From positions 1 to 32,411 of the forward strand of contig JAKSBE010000448.1 of the NCBI GenBank assembly GCA_022361275.1: a stretch of DNA of 32,411 nt, read 5' to 3'. Both the position numbers and the translations under genes were made by a program. The notes beneath the pieces were generated by a model. The model saw only the letters and a list, made by a program, of their open reading frames with translations, did no database searches and was not told the origin of the DNA. Positions within the stretch are counted from its first letter, which is position 1. Each line of letters opens with the position of its first letter. This document shows positions 23,975 to 31,204 of this stretch, piece after piece. The DNA is from Kiloniellales bacterium. GTDB taxonomy: Bacteria; Pseudomonadota; Alphaproteobacteria; Kiloniellales; JAKSBE01.

Positions 23975-24811
23975 ATGCTGACCGCCGAACAGACCGACGC
24001 CTACCGGAGGGACGGCTTCCTGGTCCTGGAGCGCTTCGTCGCAGCGGAGGCCTGCGACGCGCTGCGTGCCCGGGCCGAGGCCCTGGTCGCGGACTTCGAC
24101 GCCGAGGCGGTGCGCTCGGTCTTCTCGACCACCTCCCGGGTCCAGGAGCGGGACGAATACTTCCTCGGCTCCGGCGGCGGGATCGGCTTCTTCTTCGAGG
24201 AAGAGGCCTTCGACGCCGAGGGGCGCCTGACGGTGCCGAAGGACCGCGCGCTCAACAAGCTCGGCCACGCGATGCACGACCTGGACCCGGTCTTCGACCG
24301 CTTCTCGCGTAATCCGGACATCGCCACCGTCGTCGCGGACCTGGGCTACGAAGACCCGCGGCTGCTGCAGTCCATGTACATCTTCAAGCAGCCGGGCATC
24401 GGCGGCGAGGTGGTGCCGCACCAGGACGCGACCTTCCTGCGTACAGAGCCGAGCTCGGTCCTGGGCCTGTGGTTCGCCCTGGAAGACGCGGACCGGGACA
24501 ACGGCTGCCTCTGGGCCTTGCCCGGCGGCCAGGGGCTGGGCCTGAAGAGCCTCTACCGCCGCGACCCCGAGGCCGGCATGGTCATGGAGGTGCTGGACGA
24601 CAGCCCCTTCGACCTGGCGGCCGGCCGGCCGCTGGAGGTGCCCAAGGGCACGATGATCGTGCTCCACGGTCTGCTGCCGCACTGGAGCGCGCCCAACCGC
24701 TCGCCGCGCTCGCGCCACGCCTACACCCTGCACGTCATCGACGGCCGGGCCCGCTACCTCGCGGACAACTGGCTGCAACGCCCGCCGGAGTTGCCGCTGC
24801 GCGGCTTCTGA
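23975..24811 (+). CDS. Phytanoyl-CoA dioxygenase (PhyH) family protein
   Basis: The 278-residue product is a 2-oxoglutarate/Fe(II)-dependent dioxygenase of the PhyH family, close in pattern to PHYHD1-type proteins. Seen are YRRDGFLVLERFV at the N-terminus, the metal ligands H149 and D151 in VPHQDATFLRTEPSS, the EDADRDNGCLWALPGG segment, the distal ligand H236 in HGLLPHWSAPNRSPRSRHAYTLHVID, and the Arg (about 247) likely to bind 2-oxoglutarate. The substrate is unknown. It starts nine bases after the toxin stop with AGGA upstream, so it is probably transcribed with the TA pair. It is unusual in the middle of a phage morphogenesis cluster. Confidence 0.9.
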   Translation: MLTAEQTDAYRRDGFLVLERFVAAEACDALRARAEALVADFDAEAVRSVFSTTSRVQERDEYFLGSGGGIGFFFEEEAFDAEGRLTVPKDRALNKLGHAMHDLDPVFDRFSRNPDIATVVADLGYEDPRLLQSMYIFKQPGIGGEVVPHQDATFLRTEPSSVLGLWFALEDADRDNGCLWALPGGQGLGLKSLYRRDPEAGMVMEVLDDSPFDLAAGRPLEVPKGTMIVLHGLLPHWSAPNRSPRSRHAYTLHVIDGRARYLADNWLQRPPELPLRGF

Positions 24812-24867
24812 CCGGCGCCGCTCCGGCAGCCACCGCCGGACTCCATATTCGATAACCGAAGGAAATC

Positions 24868-25395
24868 GTGCCGATGCGCGCGCTCGCCGTCTTTCACGGC
24901 GCCGGGCGGGGCCTGGCCGTGCGCCTCTTCTGCGGCCACCGCCCCGGCTTCCGCCACTGCTTCGCGGCCCTGGAGACCGAGGCCGGCTGGCTGCGGATCG
25001 ACGCCCAGGCGCACCGCACCCGGGTCGAGCTGGTGGCGCCGCCCGGCTACGACCTCGCCGCCTTCTACCAGGCCGCCGGCCTGACCGTGGTCGAGACCGA
25101 GGTCCGCGAGCCGCCCTGCCGCGGCCTGGCGCCGATCTGGTTCTCCTGCGTCGAGACGGTGAAGCGGCTCCTCGGCCTCCAACGCTGGTGGATCTGGACC
25201 CCCTGGCAGCTCTACCGTGCCCTGCAGCGCGGCGGCGGGAGGGCCGTACGGCTTCGTGCAGACTTCGGCGTGTCACCCCCACCCCAACCCTCCCCCGTCA
25301 AGGGGGAGGGAGAACATAGCGGCCGCCGCCTCATAAGCCCTTCTCCTCGACGGGGGAGGGTTGGGAGGGGGTGGCACGCCGAAGCCCGCAGGTAA
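24868..25395 (+). CDS. Phage-module protein of unknown function, 3' end overrun by a repeat
   Basis: Residues 1-125 form a compact domain (MRALAVFHGAGRGLAVRLFCGHRPGFRHCFAALETEAGWLRIDAQAHRTRVEL ... CVETVKRLLGLQRWWIWTPWQLYRAL), similar in style to small proteins in alphaproteobacterial phage modules between terminase and portal. It has no function I can name. From about residue 134 (25271 on) the sequence is encoded by an inverted-repeat element (VSPPPQPSPVKGEGEHSG...), so the last 40 residues are not native. GTG at 24868 is preferred (AAGGA four to five bases upstream); ATG at 24874 is possible. Confidence 0.7.
   Translation: MPMRALAVFHGAGRGLAVRLFCGHRPGFRHCFAALETEAGWLRIDAQAHRTRVELVAPPGYDLAAFYQAAGLTVVETEVREPPCRGLAPIWFSCVETVKRLLGLQRWWIWTPWQLYRALQRGGGRAVRLRADFGVSPPPQPSPVKGEGEHSGRRLISPSPRRGRVGRGWHAEARR
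25263..25384. repeat. Inverted-repeat element inserted at a phage gene 3' end
   Basis: The arm starting CTTCGGCGTGTCACCCCC (25263-25299) is repeated in inverted form as 25349-25384, ending GGTGGCACGCCGAAG, with one indel and a few mismatches in about 36 positions. A smaller CCCTCCCCC/GGGGGAGGG hairpin lies within. The total is about 122 bases. C-rich inverted units of this type are common dispersed repeats in alphaproteobacterial genomes. Confidence 0.75.
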
Positions 25396-25474
25396 GCCTT
25401 CGACGGCCGCCGGCCCTGCGCGCTTGGGCGCCAACCGAAACCCCACGCTCGACGCCATACCGGAGAGACACGCC

Positions 25475-25732
25475 ATGTTCCGAGGCCAGATTACCGGGCT
25501 GGAAAGCCCCTGGTTCGACCGCCGCCGCTTCAGCGCGGTCTTCGACCCGCCCAAGCCGCCGCCGCCACCCCCGCCGCCGCCGGAGCCGGACGACCCGGCC
25601 CTGGACGAGGCGCGCCGGCGCGAGCGCCTGGCCCGCCGGCGGCGCAGCGGCCTGCGCGGCACCATCCTGACCAGCGGCCTGGGCGACACCGCGCCGCAGC
25701 CCGACCGGCGTAGCAGCCTGCTCGGCCGCTAG
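25475..25732 (+). CDS. Small proline-rich phage protein before the portal gene
   Basis: The 85-residue product has a central run of prolines (PPKPPPPPPPPPEPDD, residues 25-40) and a basic helix (EARRRERLARRRRSGLRGTILTSGLGD). The C-terminal GTILTSGLGDxxxxxxxxSLLG motif is repeatedly seen in small proteins just upstream of T7-like portals in alphaproteobacterial prophages. Function is unknown; a role in head-tail assembly is a guess from position. The ATG at 25475 follows CGGAGAG; the longer frame to 25361 would include the repeat and is rejected. Confidence 0.7.
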   Translation: MFRGQITGLESPWFDRRRFSAVFDPPKPPPPPPPPPEPDDPALDEARRRERLARRRRSGLRGTILTSGLGDTAPQPDRRSSLLGR

Positions 25733-25772
25733 CCGCGCGAGCACGACGGAAAAGACAGAAAAGGAGACTTCC

Positions 25773-27416
25773 TTGTCCAAGGACGTGCAGGACCTGCTGA
25801 GCCGCTACCGCAGCCTCAAGGCGGAGCGTCGGGTCTGGGAGAGCCACTGGCAGGATCTGGCCGAGGTCTTCCTGCCGCGGCGCGCCGACTTCACCACCAC
25901 CCAGGTCGCGGGCGGCAAGCGCACGGAGCGGATCTTCGACGGCACCCCCATGCTGGCCCGGCGCGGCCTGGCGGCGGCGGTCGACGGCCTGCTGAAGCCC
26001 AAGACCAGCCGCTGGTTCCGGCTCCGGCCCCGGGACCCGGAGCTGGAGGCGGACGACGCGGTCAAGCGCTGGGTCGAGCTGGCCGAGGAGCGCCTCTGGT
26101 CGGCGCTCTACGATCCCCGCGCCAAGTTCGTGCAGCGCACGGCCGAGGTCGACGACGACCTGGTCACCTTCGGCACCGGCGTGCTCTACGTCGGCGAGGG
26201 CGGCGACCTGGACCGGCTGCTGTTCCGCTCCGTGCCGCTGAAGGACGCCCTGCTGCTCGAAGGGGCGGAGGGCGACGTCGACAGCCTCTTCCTGCGGATG
26301 GAGCTGAGCGCCCGCCAAGCCGCCGAACGCTTCGGCCGCAAGCGCCTGGGCGCCAAGACCCTGGAGGCGCTGGAAGGGCCGAACGCCAAGCCGGACCGCC
26401 GCTTCGCCTTCCTCCAGGCGGTCTTCCCGCGCCGCGAGCGGAACCCACGCCGCGTTGGTGCGGCCGACCTGCCCTTCGCCTCGGTCGTGGTCGACGTCGA
26501 GTCCCAGCACGCGGTGGGGGAGGGCGGCTTCCACGACTTCCCCTTCGCCATCCCGCGCTGGGACACCGCCGCGGGCGAGGTCTACGGACGCTCGCCGGCC
26601 ATGCTCGCCCTGCCCGACGCCAACAGCCTGCAGGAGATGGGCAAGACCCTGCTGGTCGCCGGCCACAAGGCGACCGACCCGCCGCTGCTGGCCGCCGACG
26701 ACAGCGTGCTCGGCGCGATCAAGACCTTTCCCGGCGGCATCACCTACTTCGACGCCGAGACCGTCCGCGACCTCGGCCGCCTGCCGGTCACGCCCTTGCA
26801 GAGCGGCGCCAACGTCCCCCTGGGCCGGGAGATGCAGAACGACACCCGCGACCAGATCTGGCAGGCCTTCTTCCGCAACGTCCTGCAGCTTCCGGTCGGC
26901 GCGCCGAGCATGACCGCGACCGAGGTGCTGGAGCGCAAGGACGAGTTCCTGCGCACCATCGGCCCGGTCTTCGGCCGCCTGGAGGCCGACTATCCGGCGG
27001 TCATCGTCGAGCGCGCCTTCGGCCTGCTCGACCGGGCCGGCGCCTTCCCCGAGCGGCCGGAGCGGCTGCGCGGCCGGCGCCTGCGCTTCACCTTCGCCTC
27101 GCCGGTCGAGCAGGCCCGCCGCCAGGTCGAGGCCGCCGGCGCGGCCCGCGCCGTGGAGCTGCTGGCGCCCTTCGTCTCGGCCCAGCCGGAGATCATGGAC
27201 CACTTCGACGGCGACGCCATCGCCCGCGACACGCCGGACATCTTCGGCCTGCCGCAGCGCTGGCTGCGCCCGCGCGAGACCGTCGAGGGCCTGCGCGAGG
27301 GCCGGGCCCAGGCCCGTCAGGCGGCGGCGCTGGCCGCGGCCCTGGGGGGCGCTCCGGCGGGCGCCCCGGCAGGTATGGGCGGTGCCGAAGGGCCGACGGC
27401 GGAGGCCGGGGCCTGA
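25773..27416 (+). CDS. Portal / head-tail connector protein (T7 gp8-like)
   Basis: The 547-residue product matches the podoviral head-to-tail connector family. Seen are LLSRYRSLKAERRVWESHWQDLAEVFLPRRADFT at the N-terminus, RIFDGTPMLARRGLAAAVDGLLKPKTSRWFRLRP, the HDFPFAIPRWDTAAGEVYGRSPAMLALPDANSLQEMGKTLL core and MTATEVLERKDEFLRTIGPVFGRLEADY. Twelve copies would form the ring through which DNA enters the head. The start is TTG at 25773, supported by AAAGGAG six bases upstream and no competing ATG. The stop overlaps the next gene by one base. Confidence 0.92.
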   Translation: MSKDVQDLLSRYRSLKAERRVWESHWQDLAEVFLPRRADFTTTQVAGGKRTERIFDGTPMLARRGLAAAVDGLLKPKTSRWFRLRPRDPELEADDAVKRWVELAEERLWSALYDPRAKFVQRTAEVDDDLVTFGTGVLYVGEGGDLDRLLFRSVPLKDALLLEGAEGDVDSLFLRMELSARQAAERFGRKRLGAKTLEALEGPNAKPDRRFAFLQAVFPRRERNPRRVGAADLPFASVVVDVESQHAVGEGGFHDFPFAIPRWDTAAGEVYGRSPAMLALPDANSLQEMGKTLLVAGHKATDPPLLAADDSVLGAIKTFPGGITYFDAETVRDLGRLPVTPLQSGANVPLGREMQNDTRDQIWQAFFRNVLQLPVGAPSMTATEVLERKDEFLRTIGPVFGRLEADYPAVIVERAFGLLDRAGAFPERPERLRGRRLRFTFASPVEQARRQVEAAGAARAVELLAPFVSAQPEIMDHFDGDAIARDTPDIFGLPQRWLRPRETVEGLREGRAQARQAAALAAALGGAPAGAPAGMGGAEGPTAEAGA

Positions 27417-27763
27417 TGGCCTGGTTCCGCTTTCGCCGCCGTCGCTCGGCCGAGCGTGACGGCGACCTGGCGCGCTTCTTCGACGGCCTGGCGCGCGACC
27501 AGCTCGGCCCGGGCTACGGCGCGGCGGAGCGGCGCCGGGACTTCCGCAGCGTCTTCGCGACCCCGGCGGGGCGCCGCGTGCTCTGGTGCCTGCTCGACTG
27601 GTGCGGCCTCTTCCGCCCGGTCGCGGTCAAGGGCGATCCCTACGAGACCTATCACCGGGACGGACGCCGCGACATCGGGCTGAGGATCATTCGGACCCTG
27701 GAGGCCGCGGCGGCGCCCGAGGCGGCCGCCCGGCAGGCCGGGGGTGAGGAAAGGCAGGGCTAG
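27416..27763 (+). CDS. Bbp19-like small phage protein
   Basis: The 115-residue product contains AERRRDFRSVFATPAGRRVLWCLLDWCGLFRPVAVKGDPYETYHRDGRRDIGLRIIRTLE. This pattern (DFRxVFxTPxGxRVLxxLL ... DPxxTxxxxGxRxxxLxI) is that of the Bbp19-type proteins located between portal and scaffold genes in podovirus-like phages. The role is uncertain, probably a minor head component. Its ATG shares one base with the portal stop, indicating translational coupling. Confidence 0.75.
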   Translation: MAWFRFRRRRSAERDGDLARFFDGLARDQLGPGYGAAERRRDFRSVFATPAGRRVLWCLLDWCGLFRPVAVKGDPYETYHRDGRRDIGLRIIRTLEAAAAPEAAARQAGGEERQG

Positions 27764-27765
27764 CG

Positions 27766-28638
27766 ATGGATCGAGAGCAAGAGATGCCGGACGGCGCGAC
27801 CGCGGCGCCGTCCGTGGAGACCGCGCAAGGGCCGGACGCCCCGGCGCAAGGACCGGCCTGGCCGGACGACCTGCCGGCGGAGCTGGCCAAGGCCGCGCGG
27901 AAGTTCGCCGGCCCGACCGAGGCGCTGCGCTCCTACGTCGAGCTGGAGCGCCGCCTCGGGCGGGCGGTGTTTCTGCCCGGCGCGGAGGCCGACGAGGCCG
28001 AGCACCGGCAGTTCCACCGCCGCCTCGGCGTGCCGGAACGGCCCGAGGACTATGCCGTGCAGTTCCCCGCGCGGCTGGACGGTGGCCAGTTCGGGGGCCA
28101 GTTCGGGGGCGAGTTGGGGGACGAGGCGGAAGGCGCCCTGGCCGAACGGCGCGGCCGCTTCCTGGCCGCGATGCAGGCGGCGGGCGCGACTCCCGGCGTG
28201 GTGCAGGCCGCGCTCGACTGGTTCGGCGGCGAGGTCGAGGGCCTCGACGGCGCCGCGGCGGCGCGGCGCGACCGGGCCGAGGCGGCGGCGGAAGCGGAGC
28301 TGCGCCGGGGCTGGGGTCCGGACTACGACCGCAACCTGGCGCTCGCCCGGCGCGCGATCACCCGCTTCGGCGCCGAGGACGGCCAGACCCTGGCGGCGCT
28401 CACCCTGGCCGACGGCAGCCGCCTGGGCAGCCAGGCCGGCTTCCTGCGCCTGCTCGCCGCGGCCGGCGAGGCCCTGCTCGAGGACCAGCCCCTGATCGGC
28501 CCCGGCGCCCCCGAGGGCGACGGCCTGGCCCAGCGCATCGACGCCCTGCACGGCCTGCCGGCCGAGCGCTACAAGTCCGAGGAGGTCCAGAACGAGCTCC
28601 GCGGCCTCTACCGCCGCCTGCACGGCGGGGAGGGGTAG
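27766..28638 (+). CDS. Phage capsid assembly scaffold-like protein
   Basis: The 290-residue product is acidic and helical, with a Pro/Ala-rich head, the segment LPAELAKAARKFAGPTEALRSYVELERRLGRAVFLPGAEADEAEHRQFHRRLGVPERPEDYAVQFP, and long helices to the C-terminus (RAEAAAEAELRRGWGPDYDRNLALARRAITRFG). The YxxLExxxG...PEdY layout is that of podoviral scaffolds, which guide capsid assembly and are then lost. A 12-base tandem repeat at 28085-28120 encodes GQFGGQFGGELG. It begins two bases after the preceding gene. In related phages the capsid gene follows at once; here it is 2.9 kb away. Confidence 0.8.
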   Translation: MDREQEMPDGATAAPSVETAQGPDAPAQGPAWPDDLPAELAKAARKFAGPTEALRSYVELERRLGRAVFLPGAEADEAEHRQFHRRLGVPERPEDYAVQFPARLDGGQFGGQFGGELGDEAEGALAERRGRFLAAMQAAGATPGVVQAALDWFGGEVEGLDGAAAARRDRAEAAAEAELRRGWGPDYDRNLALARRAITRFGAEDGQTLAALTLADGSRLGSQAGFLRLLAAAGEALLEDQPLIGPGAPEGDGLAQRIDALHGLPAERYKSEEVQNELRGLYRRLHGGEG

Positions 28639-28716
28639 CGCGGACGGCGTCATGGCGGTCTCGGCCGCCGCCTTCCGGCCAGGGCGGCTTTGGACGCTCG
28701 CCCCGGCCGCGGCACC

Positions 28717-29592
28717 TCAGGCGCCGAGCGGGACCTTGGGGCCGCCGGCCGGTTCGATCACCCAGGCCTTGGGGAAGCGGGCGGTGGCGCGCAGGCCGAA
28801 CTCGGGGATGCAGTGCACCTCCAGGCGGCCGCCGTGGAGCTCGACCAGGGACTTGGGGATATCGAGCCCGAGCCGCGTCGGCAGGTTGGCCAGCGCCGGA
28901 TCGGTGGCCTTGGGCTCCTCCGCCTGGGTCTCCTCCGGCTGGGTCGGGGGCAGGGGCTGGCCGCCGGGCAGGCTGCCGAGCTGGGACTGCACGGTGAGGC
29001 GGAACTCGCCGGCCAAGGTGACGTCGGGCACGATCGAGACCAGGTCGCCCGGGTCCGAGGCCCGGATCGCGTTGAGGATCAGGGTCAGGACGATCTGCTG
29101 CAGCGCCCGCTGGTCCATCTTGAGCAGCGGCAGGGTCTCCGGCACGTCGACCGCCAGGGTCACGCTGGCGTCGCGCGCCAGCTTGCTGGCCAGACGCCGG
29201 GCCTCGGCCAGGGCCGTCGGCACGTGGCAGACCTGGTAGGGCCGCCGGGCCTCGTCGGCCTTGGCGCCGGGCAGTTGCTCGGCCTTCCCGAGGAAGGCCA
29301 TGAGCTGCTTCCCGGTCTTGTTGATGTCCTTGGCGTACTGGCGGTACTGGGGGTTGCCGACCGGCCCGAACATCTCCTGGCCGATGACCTCGGAGAAGCC
29401 GAGGATCGCGGTCAGGGCGGTGCGCAGGGCGTGATCGATCCGCACCCGCTCGTCGTCCGCCGCCGCGGCCCGCAGCGGCTCGGCCGTGCACTGCGGTCCC
29501 TTGGTCTCGCCGCCCGGGGTCTCGCCGCCCGGGGTCTCGCCGCTCGGGCCCCGGCGGCCGGCGTTCTGGGCTTTCGGAACTGCGCTGGTCAC
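28717..29592 (-). CDS. Degenerate histidine kinase (HisKA-like domain, altered ATPase domain)
   Basis: The 291-residue product has a low-complexity head, then a HisKA-like helix pair with a phosphoacceptor H54 in DHALRTALTAILGFSEVI. It retains the FGPVGNPQYRQYAKDINKTGKQL segment seen in the PleC/DivJ-like kinase at 17955. The usual Pro in HELRTP is Ala. An N-box is present (LILNAIRAS, N174), but no DxGxG motif is seen: the expected place holds SQLGSLPGGQPLPPTQPEETQAEEP. The end LGLDIPKSLVELHGGRLEVH keeps part of the G2 region. No membrane segment is seen. It may be a pseudokinase or a phosphotransfer protein in the manner of ChpT. The start codon is GTG at 29592. It runs opposite to the phage genes. 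Confidence 0.78.
   Translation of the reverse strand: MTSAVPKAQNAGRRGPSGETPGGETPGGETKGPQCTAEPLRAAAADDERVRIDHALRTALTAILGFSEVIGQEMFGPVGNPQYRQYAKDINKTGKQLMAFLGKAEQLPGAKADEARRPYQVCHVPTALAEARRLASKLARDASVTLAVDVPETLPLLKMDQRALQQIVLTLILNAIRASDPGDLVSIVPDVTLAGEFRLTVQSQLGSLPGGQPLPPTQPEETQAEEPKATDPALANLPTRLGLDIPKSLVELHGGRLEVHCIPEFGLRATARFPKAWVIEPAGGPKVPLGA
29503..29547. repeat. Three 15-base tandem repeats in the degenerate kinase gene
   Basis: GGTCTCGCCGCCCGG is repeated at 29503, 29518 and (with one change) 29533. In the minus-strand protein it encodes the SGETPGGETPGGET stretch at residues 17-30. Confidence 0.9.
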
Positions 29593-29828
29593 CTGCTCTC
29601 AGATCCCGCTTGAGTGAGCCTTGAGGCGGCGTTTCCCGCGCTGCGCCTGAAGCCGTCCCGAGTCCGCCGCCTGTCTTGACGGCCGGAAGCCTAGCCGGAT
29701 CTTTTTGAGAACTTATTAATAAAGGCAAACAACTCACTTCTTGTCATACAAATTTACCATGTTTCTCGCTTATAGTTAACGTCGTGCCGAAGAACGGTGA
29801 CAAATTTAGTATAATTATTGGTTTATTA

Positions 29829-29858
29829 TTGACGCTCTTCATACCTCCCGGGTATCCC
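29829..29858 (+). promoter_or_regulatory. Putative promoter of the Flp-like pilin gene
   Basis: TTGACG (29829-29834) and TATCCC (29853-29858) are separated by 18 bases. A TATAAT hexamer also occurs at 29810-29815 but lacks a -35. The gap 29593-29901 is AT-rich and shows no other gene. Confidence 0.35.
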
Positions 29859-29901
29859 TTAGTAAGAGGTAAACAAAGGGTCAAGACAGCGGGAGGGGGA
29901 G

Positions 29902-30096
29902 ATGAAAGGACTGCGTTGGGGATTTCTGACAGCCGAGGACGGGGCGACCCTGATCGAGTACGCGATGCTCGCGGCCTCCCTGTCGGTTCCGGCTCTTCTC
30001 GTCTTCGCCTATCTGATGGACGACGCCCTGGCGATCTTGGACTTCGTCGCCCTGCAGCTGGTCGAGGTGTTGGAGCGGATCCAGCTGCCCCTCTAG
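29902..30096 (+). CDS. Flp-like type IVb pilin
   Basis: The 64-residue product has the class IVb prepilin pattern. A short basic leader ends in G14, followed by ATLIEYAMLAASLSVPALLVFAYLM with the Glu at mature position 5 followed by Tyr. TadV/CpaA-type peptidases cleave before such a segment, and the mature pilin of about 50 residues is mainly one hydrophobic helix. AGGGGGAG precedes the ATG. No tad assembly genes are seen in the window, so either they lie elsewhere or this pilin-like protein has another use. Its position between phage scaffold and capsid genes is unusual. Confidence 0.8.
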   Translation: MKGLRWGFLTAEDGATLIEYAMLAASLSVPALLVFAYLMDDALAILDFVALQLVEVLERIQLPL

Positions 30097-30308
30097 CCTT
30101 TCGCCGGCCGCGCGGCGTCCTGCGGCCGGAAGAACGCCGACGGCAGGACAGGCGTCGATAGGCGGAAGGAAAGGCTGGGAGGGTCTCGGAAGGATCGGAC
30201 CAGAGCCGCGCTGGGACGACCCGACGATGATTCAGGCCGACGATGGCTCTGACCGGCGATGGTTCAGGATCGGGCCCCGCAGCCTTGTCGCTGTGGGGCC
30301 TTGGCACC

Positions 30309-30443
30309 TCAGTAGCGATCCTCGCGATGCTGCGAGCGCCGCGCGCGGGCCTGAACCGCCTGGACGACCGTCAGGGTCGCGGGATAGCCGATCAGCACCA
30401 CCAGCAGGAGTACGATCGAAAGGTCGACGAGGTCTGCGATCAT
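30309..30443 (-). CDS. 44-residue single-pass membrane protein
   Basis: On the minus strand the ATG at 30443 opens a 44-residue frame, MIADLVDLSIVLLLVVLIGYPATLTVVQAVQ, followed by a basic tail (ARARRSQHREDRY) and TGA at 30311-30309. A ribosome-binding site AGGGAG lies eight bases upstream. The profile is a single membrane helix with a positively charged C-terminus. A cluster of TTAA motifs, including a TTAA-N7-TTAA box, lies 28-67 bases upstream, where its promoter should be. Not recognised as a named family. Small size makes coding less certain, but signals and composition agree. Confidence 0.6.
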   Translation of the reverse strand: MIADLVDLSIVLLLVVLIGYPATLTVVQAVQARARRSQHREDRY

Positions 30444-30470
30444 CGCAGCAGGCTCCCTGCGCCTGGTTGG

Positions 30471-30510
30471 TTAATCGATAATTTAACGCTTAGCCTTAAG
30501 AAACCGTTAA
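30471..30510. promoter_or_regulatory. TTAA cluster with a CtrA-like box
   Basis: TTAAGAAACCGTTAA (30496-30510) is a TTAA-N7-TTAA match, and a second pair with N8 spacing, TTAATCGATAATTTAAC, occurs at 30471-30487. It lies upstream of the minus-strand small membrane protein gene (ATG 30443). Confidence 0.5.
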
Positions 30511-30639
30511 AGATGGTCTGGCAAGCGACTTTCCCCGGCTGCGCCGCTTCGGACGGATACTATGGCGGAGGGGATAACATCGGCGGGCGTTTCCTGTGAG
30601 CTTTGTGGTTAAAGGGCGGCCCCACCAAGGACCGAGCCG

Positions 30640-30672
30640 TTAAGGATTTGTTAACCTTACCGCGCCTATCTT
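30640..30672 (+). promoter_or_regulatory. CtrA-activated-type promoter
   Basis: TTAAGGATTTGTTAACC (30640-30656) fits the CtrA box exactly and covers the -35 position of a TATCTT -10 hexamer (30667-30672), the arrangement of CtrA-activated promoters in Caulobacter. Transcription would start near 30679, at the edge of a GGGAGCTG/CAGCTCCC inverted repeat (30680-30754). Confidence 0.6.
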
Positions 30673-30678
30673 GGGCCT

Positions 30679-30808
30679 TGGGAGCTGCCTCTTTCTCCAT
30701 CGCGGCCATCGCGGAGAAGCATCAAGCTTTCTTCTCTTGGTCATGTCAGCTCCCGATCTTGGCTCGCAAAACCGGAAGAGTCCCGTTGCCCCCCAACGGG
30801 GCTCTTCC
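30679..30808 (+). ncRNA. Candidate structured small RNA or leader
   Basis: From the predicted start near 30679 the RNA could close GGGAGCTG (30680-30687) with CAGCTCCC (30747-30754) and end at a 15-base hairpin GGAAGAGTCCCGTTG/CAACGGGGCTCTTCC (30774-30808), which has one G-U pair and a five-C loop. No T-run follows on the plus strand (only CTTT), so it may be a leader of the lipoprotein gene at 30974 instead of a separate RNA. No protein gene is seen in 30444-30973 apart from this. Confidence 0.4.
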
Positions 30809-30930
30809 ACTTTGGGCCGCCGCTTTCCCCTTCCTGCGCCCCCCGGTGTGGACGCCGCGGTCCCGGTCGCCCCCTATGGCCTGCTGCCTAATGGATTCCG
30901 GCGGGCGCTGTGTTACACAGGCTGCCGGGA

Positions 30931-30962
30931 CAAGTCCGCCGAAGAGCAAGTCCGCCGAAGAG
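30931..30962. repeat. Tandem 16-base duplication before the lipoprotein gene
   Basis: CAAGTCCGCCGAAGAG occurs twice without a gap (30931-30946, 30947-30962). The second copy leads into the AGGGAGAAAGGAA ribosome-binding site, so the duplication lengthens the leader directly in front of it. Confidence 0.9.
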
Positions 30963-30973
30963 GGAGAAAGGAA

Positions 30974-31204
30974 ATGGCCCGTTTCGCCGCCGTCGTCGTC
31001 CTCGCGCTGCCGCTCGCCCTCGCGGGCTGCGCCGGAACCGCAGGCCGCAACGCCGCCGCGCCCGCCGCCACCGCGACGCCGGTGTCCTCGGCGCCCACCG
31101 TCTTCGACCTGCAGCGCCAGATCAACAGCCTGCAGACCCAGATCGACCTGATGCGCGAGCAGATCCGCGAGCTGCAGACCGGCCAGACCGGCAAGACCCT
31201 GTGA
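30974..31204 (+). CDS. Small coiled-coil lipoprotein
   Basis: The 76-residue product starts with a lipoprotein signal (MARFAAVVVLALPLALAGCAG, lipobox LAGC with C19). An Ala/Pro-rich spacer follows, then a coiled-coil segment (FDLQRQINSLQTQIDLMREQIRELQTGQ). It would be anchored in a membrane facing the periplasm, forming helical oligomers like Lpp-type or outer-membrane spanin proteins. A very good ribosome-binding site (AAAGGA) precedes the ATG at 30974. No partner spanin or lysis gene is visible, so a phage lysis role is only one possibility. Confidence 0.8.
   Translation: MARFAAVVVLALPLALAGCAGTAGRNAAAPAATATPVSSAPTVFDLQRQINSLQTQIDLMREQIRELQTGQTGKTL

Noticed and set aside
27744-28997. 417-residue plus-strand frame over the scaffold gene
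   Set aside because: Gly/Arg/Ala-rich shadow in another frame of the scaffold-like gene at 27766.
30243-30599. 118-residue plus-strand frame
   Set aside because: It is antisense to the small membrane protein, which has better composition and translation signals; no ribosome-binding site is seen.
30974-31204. Outer-membrane spanin for phage lysis
   Set aside because: There is no partner inner-membrane spanin, holin or endolysin in the window; the simpler call of small coiled-coil lipoprotein is kept.
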